NCBI GenBank assembly: GCA_016209155.1
Contig: JACQWU010000133.1
Span: 1 to 20,878 of the forward strand
Source: Candidatus Desantisiibacteriota bacterium
GTDB taxonomy: Bacteria > JACRDZ01
Reading direction: 5' to 3'
DNA: 20,878 nucleotides
The translations under genes were made by a program, and so were the position numbers. Shown piece by piece: positions 16,107 to 20,878 of this stretch. Numbering within the stretch: position 1 is the stretch's first letter; each line of letters begins with the position of its first letter. The notes under the pieces were generated by a model. That model was not told where the DNA came from and made no database searches. It worked only from the letters and a program-made list of their open reading frames with translations.

Positions 16107-17768
16107 TTGGGAGATGGAACACATACAAATAGAAACATACCGGCACAAATAGGGAGTGATAATGATTGGATAGAAATTGCTGCCGGTGGAGAAGAGTTAT
16201 ACGCACATACGGCTGCTATAAAAAAAGATGGGACGCTTTTTGCATGGGGTTCAAATGGCTGTGGACAATTAGGTGATGGAATAAATATTGATAGAAATGT
16301 CCCAACTCAAATAGGCAGTGATAATGATTGGGTAAGTATTTCCTGCGGCATGGATTTTACAATGGCGCTTAAGTCAAACGGTACATTATGGGCATGGGGA
16401 AGCAATGGGTATTATCAATTGGGAGATGGAACGAATATAAACAGAAATATCCCTGTACAAATTACAACAGGCAGAGATTGGCTAAAAATAGCTGCCGGAA
16501 AAATCCACAAAATTGGAATAAAAAAAGACGGCACACTATGGGCATGGGGATGGAATAGTCATGGACAGCTTGGAGATGGAACGAATTTTTTTACCGGCAT
16601 ACCGCATCAAATAGGGACATCAAAAGATTGGCTGGAAGTAAAAGCAGGTACGGATTATACAATAGCAATAAAGAAAGACGGCTCATTATGGTCCTGGGGC
16701 TGGAATGCTTCAGGACAATTGGGTAATGGAACAAATATAGATAAAAATATACCTGAAAAAATTGATAAATGGGCAAAAGCAGCCTGCGGAGAATCTCATG
16801 TTCAGGCAATAAAGACAGATAGCAGAGTTTGGTCATGGGGGAAAAATGATTATGGACAATTAGGTGATAGAACAAATATAAGCAGAAATATACCAATACC
16901 TGATGTGACATGGCAGGCAATATCCTGCGGTACTGATAATACAATAGCAATAAGAGATGATGGCACTCTATTTAGCTGGGGATCGGGAATAGTTAAACCG
17001 GTTCAGATTGGCGAAAAAACAATTTTTAAAGAAATAGCACAAAGTAAATCTTCATATACAATGAGAATAAAAGATAATGGGACATTATGGGTATCCGGAT
17101 TAAATAATTACGGACAATTGGGCGATGGAACATATGTAGATAAATATACACCTATGCAATCAGGCAATGAAAACACATGGAAAATAGTTCAAAACGGCAA
17201 ATATCATAGCGCTGCAATAAAAACAGATGGTACATTATGGACATGGGGATACAATGGATATGGCGAGTTAGGTGATGGTTCATGGGCAGACAGCAATGAA
17301 CCTATAAAAATAAATAATAATACTAACTGGTCAAAAATAGCGGCAGGTGATTATTATACAATAGCGCTAAAGGGAGACAGCACCTTATGGACATGGGGAT
17401 GCAATGAATCGGGCGAGTTAGGAGATGGCACAACAATAAACAAAAATATTCCTGCGCAACTGGGAATAGATACAAACTGGAAAGATATAGCATGCGGCAG
17501 GTATCATACAATAGCGTTAAAGGGAGACGGTACATTGTGGGCCTGGGGACATAACTATTACGGCGAGTTAGGTGATGGAACAAATGTTGATAAATATTTA
17601 CCTGTACAAATTGGTACTCTCAATAATTGGACGGGAATATCAGCCGGAGCATATTATTCAATCGGGACAAAAAATAATGGAACTTTATGGACATGGGGAA
17701 TAAATGAATACGGACAATTGGGATCTGGTACAGGAGAGGATGTAAATGCACCGGTTGAGGTTAAATAG
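16107..17768 (+). CDS. C-terminal RCC1-repeat piece of the split giant protein
   Basis: The open frame really begins at 16023. The TTG at 16107 falls inside the ELGDGT motif and has no ribosome site, so this is not an independent gene start. The product is made wholly of RCC1 blades: with the two half blades around the break I count about 13 units, and the expected number for two closed propellers is 14. One unit (SWGSGIVKPVQ) is short like the fifth blade of the first propeller. WVSGLNNYG replaces the usual WxWG once. The protein ends GSGTGEDVNAPVEVK with no anchor or sorting signal. Downstream lies a REP array rather than a clear terminator. It is translated only if the frame is restored. 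Confidence 0.75.
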   Translation: MGDGTHTNRNIPAQIGSDNDWIEIAAGGEELYAHTAAIKKDGTLFAWGSNGCGQLGDGINIDRNVPTQIGSDNDWVSISCGMDFTMALKSNGTLWAWGSNGYYQLGDGTNINRNIPVQITTGRDWLKIAAGKIHKIGIKKDGTLWAWGWNSHGQLGDGTNFFTGIPHQIGTSKDWLEVKAGTDYTIAIKKDGSLWSWGWNASGQLGNGTNIDKNIPEKIDKWAKAACGESHVQAIKTDSRVWSWGKNDYGQLGDRTNISRNIPIPDVTWQAISCGTDNTIAIRDDGTLFSWGSGIVKPVQIGEKTIFKEIAQSKSSYTMRIKDNGTLWVSGLNNYGQLGDGTYVDKYTPMQSGNENTWKIVQNGKYHSAAIKTDGTLWTWGYNGYGELGDGSWADSNEPIKINNNTNWSKIAAGDYYTIALKGDSTLWTWGCNESGELGDGTTINKNIPAQLGIDTNWKDIACGRYHTIALKGDGTLWAWGHNYYGELGDGTNVDKYLPVQIGTLNNWTGISAGAYYSIGTKNNGTLWTWGINEYGQLGSGTGEDVNAPVEVK

Positions 17769-17809
17769 ATTTATTCAAATAGCTTTTTAGACTGAAGGTG
17801 GTTTTTGTA

Positions 17810-17833
17810 AGGAGCAGGCATTTATGCTTGCTT
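17810..17833 (+). repeat. REP-like hairpin, first type
   Basis: AAGGAGCAGGCATTTATGCT continuing into TGC, with GCAGGCAT and the near-complement ATGCTTGC as arms. It begins the cluster of palindromes between the giant gene and the transposase. Confidence 0.5.
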
Positions 17834-17837
17834 TGAA

Positions 17838-17862
17838 GCAAGGCTGAAGCCTTGCCCTACAG
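17838..17862 (+). repeat. REP palindrome, left of the transposase gene (forward)
   Basis: GCAAGGCTGAAGCCTTGC hairpin followed by the tail CCTACAG. The same unit occurs downstream of the transposase gene at 18437 and 18482. Confidence 0.85.
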
Positions 17863-17874
17863 TTTTGTCAATAG

Positions 17875-17899
17875 TGTAGGGCAATCCTTCAGGGTTGCA
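17875..17899 (+). repeat. REP palindrome, left of the transposase gene (reverse)
   Basis: TGTAGGGCAATCCTTCAGGG then TTGCA, with its CCTACA tail in the opposite orientation to the unit at 17838. The pair is separated by about 12 bases. Two inverted REPs with a short spacer form the mobile REPIN/BIME arrangement. Confidence 0.8.
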
Positions 17900-17962
17900 T
17901 TAAATTATCTGGTTATCAAGGCTTTAACCATTGTTTTTTTATTCATTAATCAGGTGAAAAAA

Positions 17963-18433
17963 TTGAATAAATACAAAAAACGCATTCGATTAAAAAATTT
18001 TGATTATATTGGAATATATCGATATTTTATAACTTTATGTACTCATGATAATAGCCCAATATTTAATAATAATATTCTTATTACAAAACTCACAAATATT
18101 CTAAAAATAGAATCAGAAAAATTTAGATTTAAGATATGGATATATTGTTTTATGCCTGATCATGTACATCTTCTAATAGAGGGTAAAGATTTAGAATCGG
18201 ATATGAAGAAATTAATATCAACATATAAACAATATACAGGATTCTATTACAAAAAAGACACAGGAAAATGTCTTTGGCAAGTTAATTATTATGAACATGT
18301 GTTAAGAAAAGAAGAAGATACATTAAGTGTTGCGAAATATATTTTAAATAATCCGGTAAGGAAAGGATTAGTAGAAGATTATAAGCAATATGATTATATC
18401 GGTTCATTTGAATTAGATATAATGCAATTATGA
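17963..18433 (+). CDS. REP-associated tyrosine transposase (RAYT, Y1/IS200-like)
   Basis: 156 residues from a TTG start, chosen because AGGTGA at 17952-17957 sits five bases upstream and because the protein then begins NKYKKRIRLKNFDYIGIYRY, where RAYT proteins normally begin. The longer frame from 17852 starts inside a REP palindrome and is not credible. The HUH-type motif DHVHLL has His67 and His69. The family signature LWQVNYYEHVLRKEED follows at 104-119, then YILNNPVRKGL at 126-136. RAYTs are single-strand nucleases that cut and join REP sequences; the nucleophile tyrosine should be one of those in the STYKQYTGFYY stretch or beyond, which I cannot assign. REPs lie on both sides, the downstream one beginning three bases after the stop. 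The key residues are intact, so it may be active. Confidence 0.9.
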   Translation: MNKYKKRIRLKNFDYIGIYRYFITLCTHDNSPIFNNNILITKLTNILKIESEKFRFKIWIYCFMPDHVHLLIEGKDLESDMKKLISTYKQYTGFYYKKDTGKCLWQVNYYEHVLRKEEDTLSVAKYILNNPVRKGLVEDYKQYDYIGSFELDIMQL

Positions 18434-18436
18434 AAA

Positions 18437-18506
18437 GCAAGGCTAAAGCCTTGTAGGGCAATCCTTCAGGATTGCTTTGAAGCAAGGCTAAAGCCTTGCC
18501 CTACAG
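18437..18506 (+). repeat. Cluster of three REP palindromes downstream of the transposase
   Basis: Unit 1 (18437-18453) is GCAAGGCTAAAGCCTTG. Unit 2 (18452-18476) is the reverse form with TGTAGGGCAATCCTTCAGGA. Unit 3 (18482-18506) is GCAAGGCTAAAGCCTTGC with the CCTACAG tail. Units 1 and 2 overlap. As stable hairpins they could also end or protect transcripts from the left. Confidence 0.9.
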
Positions 18507-18516
18507 GAAAAATATG

Positions 18517-18546
18517 TTGACATAAATTGAATTTTTAATATATTAT
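18517..18546 (+). promoter_or_regulatory. Sigma-70-type promoter for the purC operon
   Basis: A consensus -35 TTGACA (18517-18522), an 18-base AT-rich spacer, and a -10 TATTAT (18541-18546). Transcription should begin near 18553, leaving a leader of about 50 bases. It starts 10 bases after the last REP. I see no obvious operator or riboswitch. Confidence 0.75.
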
Positions 18547-18605
18547 ACTCTCACTGACATTAGCTAATATAAATGATAAATAGGTAAAAGAGGATTTAAA
18601 TTAAA

Positions 18606-19661
18606 ATGGGTAGTGTAAAAGATCTTGAAGTTATAAAAGATGCAGAACCTGACAGCTATGGAACAGGGCGATTTATTTTTTCAGACAGATATTCAGTTTT
18701 TGACTGGGGAGAAATGCCTGATCTTATAGATCATAAAGGCGAAGCCATTGCTATGCTTGCCGCATATTTTTTTGAAAAATTTGATGAGATAGGAATATCC
18801 AATCATTATACCGGGCTTGTGGAAAATAAAATAGTAAAAAAATTTATTGATATAAAAAATCCTGTTAATGTTATGGAAGTAAAACTTCTTCGGGTTGCAA
18901 AACCGGTTTTTAAAGATAATAATTATGATTATTCCATATATAAGACTTTAAAGGGATGTTTTTTAGTGCCTTTGGAAGTTATTTACCGTAACTTTCTTCC
19001 CCAGGGAAGCAGTGTTTTTAAGCGGTTATCAAACAAAGAAATAACACTTAAAGATCTCGGATTGGACGCAAGGCCATATCCAAATCAAAAACTTGAAAAG
19101 CCTATTTATGATGTTTCTACCAAGCTTGAAATAACCGATAGATATCTGACATGGGATGAAGCGCAAAAAATATCGGGATTAAGCGAAAATGAATTGCTTG
19201 AATTAAAAAATATAACTGATAAAGTTAATAAGTTAATTACAGGTGAATTTGCAAAAATAAATCTTGTAAATGAAGACGGAAAAATTGAAGTCGGATTTAA
19301 TCCTTTACGCCGGTTAATTGTAGTTGACGTTGCAGGAACACTGGATGAATGCCGGTTTACACCTCTTGGAAATACAGGACTTCCGGTAAGCAAAGAAATT
19401 GCAAGAATTTATTATCGTAATACTGTATGGTATGATGCTGTTTGTGAAGCAAAACAGAAAGACATACAGCACTGGAAAGAAATATGCAGGGAAAAACCCA
19501 AACCTCTGCCTCAAAAACTTAAAACATTAATATCACAAACATATTGCGCATGTACTAATGAGATAACCGGCAGAAAATGGTTTTCAAATATACCCCCGCT
19601 TGATGATATATTATGTGAGATTAAGGAAAATTTACCTCTTTCGGACAGCAGTAAATATTAA
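18606..19661 (+). CDS. purC: Phosphoribosylaminoimidazole-succinocarboxamide synthase (SAICAR synthetase)
   Basis: Ligates aspartate to CAIR with ATP in de novo purine synthesis, in the cytoplasm. The 351-residue protein has the expected order of motifs: GSVKDL at the N-terminus (nucleotide-binding loop region); FSDRYSVFDWGEMPD at 25-39; VPLEVIYRNFLPQGSSVFKR at 121-140; STKLEITDRYLTWDEA at 171-186; and the DGKIEVGFN metal/substrate strand at 224-232. It is about 100 residues longer than the E. coli-type enzyme, with an unplaced C-terminal extension (CxC at 314-316). The ATG at 18606 has AAGAGGA upstream at 18588-18594, rather far at about 11 bases, but the encoded MGSVKDL is where the family begins. 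A promoter precedes it, and a zinc-ribbon ORF follows 25 bases after the stop. Confidence 0.85.
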   Translation: MGSVKDLEVIKDAEPDSYGTGRFIFSDRYSVFDWGEMPDLIDHKGEAIAMLAAYFFEKFDEIGISNHYTGLVENKIVKKFIDIKNPVNVMEVKLLRVAKPVFKDNNYDYSIYKTLKGCFLVPLEVIYRNFLPQGSSVFKRLSNKEITLKDLGLDARPYPNQKLEKPIYDVSTKLEITDRYLTWDEAQKISGLSENELLELKNITDKVNKLITGEFAKINLVNEDGKIEVGFNPLRRLIVVDVAGTLDECRFTPLGNTGLPVSKEIARIYYRNTVWYDAVCEAKQKDIQHWKEICREKPKPLPQKLKTLISQTYCACTNEITGRKWFSNIPPLDDILCEIKENLPLSDSSKY

Positions 19662-19686
19662 AAAATTAAAAAGAAGGAGCAGCAAA

Positions 19687-19890
19687 ATGCCAAAATTATG
19701 CCACTTCTGTAACAATGAAATGATTCTGGAACATGAGGAAAATAAAAATGTATCAGATGGGCAAAAAAAATCGGATTTAGACAAATCACAAAAAATACTT
19801 AATACATTTTTAGAGAAAAAAAATGGGGTAAAAGTTACTAATTATGAATGTCCTTCATGCGGAATTACTGAATCACATATGGTTATTTAA
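19687..19890 (+). CDS. Small zinc-ribbon protein downstream of purC
   Basis: 67 residues, starting MPKLCHFCNNEM. The ATG at 19687 has AAGGAG at 19674-19679, seven bases upstream; an earlier in-frame ATG at 19600 lies inside purC and has no such site. Two CxxC pairs (Cys5/Cys8 and Cys55/Cys58) give a complete four-cysteine zinc ribbon. Between them is a lysine- and glutamate-rich helical linker of about 45 residues (KSDLDKSQKILNTFLEKK). I do not recognise the family. A nucleic-acid-binding or regulatory role is possible, but position after purC is the only functional hint, and co-transcription with purC is likely from the 25-base gap. Confidence 0.75.
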   Translation: MPKLCHFCNNEMILEHEENKNVSDGQKKSDLDKSQKILNTFLEKKNGVKVTNYECPSCGITESHMVI

Positions 19891-19906
19891 TTATAAAAAT
19901 TAATAT

Positions 19907-19981
19907 GGCGATATCGTCTAACGGTTAGGACGGTTGGTTCTCAGCCATCAAATCGGGGTTCGGTTTCCCGTATCGCTACCA
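19907..19981 (+). tRNA. tRNA-Glu (anticodon CTC)
   Basis: 75 bases with encoded CCA. The acceptor GGCGATA pairs with TATCGCT (G1-T72 as a wobble). The D arm is GTCT/GGAC with the loop AACGGTTA. The anticodon loop TTCTCAG gives anticodon CTC (Glu codon GAG), with the four-base variable loop typical of tRNA-Glu. Oddities: a T-T mismatch in the anticodon stem (28-42); the T loop reads TTCGGTT rather than TTCGATT or TTCGAAT; and the pair expected to be G53-C61 is G-T. It may be functional, a divergent paralogue, or slightly decayed. It has no matching TTC-anticodon partner in view, and no integrase or duplicated 3' end suggests an attachment site. Confidence 0.85.
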
Positions 19982-19992
19982 AATTATCTGAA

Positions 19993-20040
19993 AGTGCCAT
20001 TAATACGTAAGCTTTTTAAGGCTTACGATGAATTGGCACT
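19993..20040 (+). repeat. Imperfect 48-bp inverted repeat after tRNA-Glu
   Basis: Outer arms AGTGCCA (19993-19999) and TGGCACT (20034-20040) and inner arms CGTAAGC (20006-20012) and GCTTACG (20021-20027) pair on either side of a small internal loop. It lies 11 bases after the tRNA and could be the transcription terminator or a palindromic repeat element. There is no good T run. Confidence 0.6.
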
Positions 20041-20079
20041 AAAATAAATAATAAAGAACTCCTATCAGAGACAGAAGAT

Positions 20080-20105
20080 ACCCTGCGGTCTCTCTGCCGC
20101 AGGGT
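20080..20105 (+). repeat. Strong GC hairpin, REP-like or terminator
   Basis: ACCCTGCGG (20080-20088) and CCGCAGGGT (20097-20105) form a 9-bp stem with an 8-base loop, much richer in G+C than its surroundings. It is followed only by TCTTC, so a simple intrinsic terminator is uncertain. ACCC-GCGG hairpins of this shape are dispersed in many genomes. Confidence 0.55.
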
Positions 20106-20186
20106 TCTTCATAAAAATATGAAACGTTCATACTAACAAGCTGGCTCAAAGGGACATGAAAATTCGGCATAGAGGAGAAATAAAAA

Positions 20187-20738
20187 ATGCCAACAGATAA
20201 AGAACGATTTGAGATATTATTAGAACATGTAATTAGTAAAATTGATGTAGTTGCTGAAGGTCATGGAATATTGGTAAATAAAATTGATACTCTTGATCGT
20301 AAAGTTGACGATACCCGCACAGAATTAGTAAATATGATAATGACCAGCAATAAAGTTTTACATGAGAAAATAGATAATGTAGAAATGAAGCTAACAGAAA
20401 AAATAGATAATGTAAAAATAGAGCTGAATGAGAAAATAGATAATGTTGAAACAAGACTAAATGAGAAAATAGATAATGTTGAAATGAAGCTAACGGAAAA
20501 AATAGATAATGTAAAAATAGAGTTAAATGAGAAAATAGATAATGTTGAAACAAAATTAAGTGAAAAAATAGATAATATTGATAAGCGTTTGATTAATGTT
20601 GAGAAAAAGGTTGATAGAATTGAACCTTTAGAAAAAAAAGTTGATAAAATAAATGACACACTATCATACGTTCTTAAACGTCAGGATGCTCAAGAAGAAA
20701 AAACAGATAAAATTTATAGAAAAGTGTTTGTAAATTAA
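20187..20738 (+). CDS. Hendecad-repeat coiled-coil protein
   Basis: 183 residues. The ATG at 20187 is nine bases after AGAGGAG (20171-20177). Residues 60-136 are seven 11-residue repeats of the type EKIDNVxxxL, i.e. 33-base DNA units starting at 20364, 20397, 20430, 20463, 20496, 20529 and 20562. Eleven-residue periodicity predicts a weakly right-handed or nearly straight coiled coil rather than a heptad one. The three repeat variants (EMKLT, KIELN, ETRLN) occur in the same order twice, so a 99-base block was duplicated (20364-20462 and 20463-20561, about 7 mismatches). Flanks are charged helices ending KTDKIYRKVFVN. No signal peptide or membrane segment. Function is unknown; low-complexity proteins of this kind often scaffold or bind membranes. 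It has its own ribosome site and probably its own promoter, which I could not identify. Confidence 0.85.
   Translation: MPTDKERFEILLEHVISKIDVVAEGHGILVNKIDTLDRKVDDTRTELVNMIMTSNKVLHEKIDNVEMKLTEKIDNVKIELNEKIDNVETRLNEKIDNVEMKLTEKIDNVKIELNEKIDNVETKLSEKIDNIDKRLINVEKKVDRIEPLEKKVDKINDTLSYVLKRQDAQEEKTDKIYRKVFVN
20364..20594 (+). repeat. 33-bp tandem repeats in coding sequence (seven units)
   Basis: Seven contiguous 33-base units starting GAGAAAATAGATAAT or GAAAAAATAGATAAT, organised as a duplicated 99-base triplet plus one terminal unit. Such arrays expand and contract by slippage in whole hendecads without breaking the frame. Confidence 0.9.
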
Positions 20739-20758
20739 AAATTATACATAAAATTATA

Positions 20759-20786
20759 TTGTTTTTTTTATTTACTATGATATTAT
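20759..20786 (+). promoter_or_regulatory. Possible promoter of the next gene
   Basis: TTGTTT (20759-20764), 16 bases, TATTAT (20781-20786) in a very AT-rich interval. Such matches are expected by chance in DNA of this composition. Confidence 0.25.
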
Positions 20787-20849
20787 ATTAATCTAATTAA
20801 TTTTAATATACATAATAAAGTTATATACTACTAAGGTGTTATATCATTT

Positions 20850-20878
20850 ATGACAATAAATATCTCAGCAAGTGAAAA
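20850..20878 (+). CDS. Possible start of a further gene (partial)
   Basis: ATG at 20850 begins MTINISASE and stays open to the window edge. A weak AAGG (20833-20836) lies upstream. Only nine codons are visible, so a real gene is plausible but unproved and nothing can be said about its product. Confidence 0.35.

Larger units (their letters stand above)
415..17768 (+). pseudogene. Giant secreted multidomain protein locus, split into three frames
   Basis: Three consecutive ORFs (415-1803, 1844-16039, 16107-17768) read as pieces of one ancestral gene of about 5,750 codons. Removing either copy of the 88-bp duplication at 1713-1888 joins ORF 1 to ORF 2 without a gap in the protein. ORF 3 continues the RCC1 propeller that ORF 2 is in the middle of when it stops. 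Only the first piece has a signal peptide and a ribosome site. The 1844 ATG lies inside the duplicated segment and the 16107 TTG lies inside an RCC1 motif, and neither has a Shine-Dalgarno. The C-terminus ends with the last propeller strand; I see no LPXTG, PEP-CTERM, type IX sorting or membrane anchor. The coding pattern is otherwise clean over 17 kb, so the breaks are recent, phase-variable, or assembly errors. Confidence 0.75.

Noticed and set aside
16107-16109. TTG at 16107 as a real gene start
   Set aside because: It is the leucine codon of an RCC1 ELGDGT motif without a ribosome site.
14275-17768. RCC1 repeats implying a nucleotide-exchange or chromatin role
   Set aside because: In bacteria RCC1 blades occur in large secreted scaffolds; the signal peptide of the ancestral gene and the neighbouring domains agree with that.
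17769-17809. Intrinsic terminator directly after the giant gene
   Set aside because: There is no GC stem followed by a T run here; only the REP hairpins further on could end transcription.
17852-17962. N-terminal extension of the transposase from TTG 17852
   Set aside because: Those codons translate REP palindromes and an AT-rich spacer; the AGGTGA-linked TTG at 17963 gives the family-typical start.
19600-19686. Longer form of the zinc-ribbon protein
   Set aside because: The extra codons overlap the end of purC out of frame and the AAGGAG site points to 19687.
19907-20040. tRNA 3' end as an integrative element attachment site
   Set aside because: No integrase gene and no direct repeat of the tRNA 3' end are present in the window.
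20364-20594. 33-bp repeats as a CRISPR array
   Set aside because: The repeats are contiguous with no spacers and encode a continuous 11-residue periodic helix.
20233-20659. Minus-strand ORFs opposite the coiled-coil gene and elsewhere in the window
   Set aside because: They mirror the repetitive or AT-rich plus-strand coding sequence, have no ribosome sites, and read as hydrophobic low-complexity shadow sequence.

Overview
This is an AT-rich bacterial window dominated by the broken remains of one enormous secreted protein gene (about 415-17768, all on the plus strand). A short block of ordinary genes follows: a REP-associated tyrosine transposase in its REP palindromes, a purC-like SAICAR synthetase with a good sigma-70-type promoter, a small zinc-ribbon protein, a tRNA-Glu, a hendecad-repeat coiled-coil protein, and the first bases of a possible further gene. 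The Shine-Dalgarno sites are bacterial. The very large repeat-rich surface protein, REP/RAYT elements and heptanucleotide repeats inside coding sequence resemble what is seen in uncultured, low-GC candidate-phylum genomes (for example Omnitrophota-like lineages), but no marker in the window fixes the phylum.

Region 1 (1-418) is the 3' end of an unrecognised gene, coupled by an ATGA overlap to the giant locus. Region 2 (415-17768) reads as a single ancestral ORF of about 5,750 codons split by two frame-breaking lesions. It encodes, in order: a signal peptide; a zinc-dependent phospholipase C/P1-nuclease-like domain; an amidotransferase-fold-like domain; a long chain of Ig-like beta-sandwich domains; an Asp-box segment; seven FG-GAP-type calcium-loop repeats; more Ig-like and CARDB domains; a second amidotransferase-like domain; a helical segment; four Big_5 domains; a complete seven-blade RCC1 propeller; two more Big_5 domains; and about 13 further RCC1 blades. 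The first lesion is a perfect 88-bp tandem duplication (1713-1888). The second, at about 16031-16041, is an out-of-frame loss of roughly half an RCC1 blade. The pieces are either a recently decayed gene, a phase-variable one (the first lesion is reversible in principle), or an assembly artefact.

Throughout the giant gene there are short, degenerate tandem arrays with a 7-bp period, in four sequence families and at nine sites, plus one 20-bp perfect palindrome. All are read through in frame as peptide linkers between domains. This looks like dispersed repeat DNA tolerated inside a modular protein gene, and it is the least conventional signal in the window.

Region 3 (17769-18605) is a REP/RAYT island directly upstream of the purC promoter. 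Region 4 (18606-19890) is a purC plus zinc-ribbon operon. Region 5 (19891-20186) holds tRNA-Glu(CTC), which has several unusual T-arm and anticodon-stem bases, and two strong hairpins. Region 6 (20187-20878) holds the coiled-coil protein and a possible next gene. No stretch longer than 300 bases lacks a gene or RNA.
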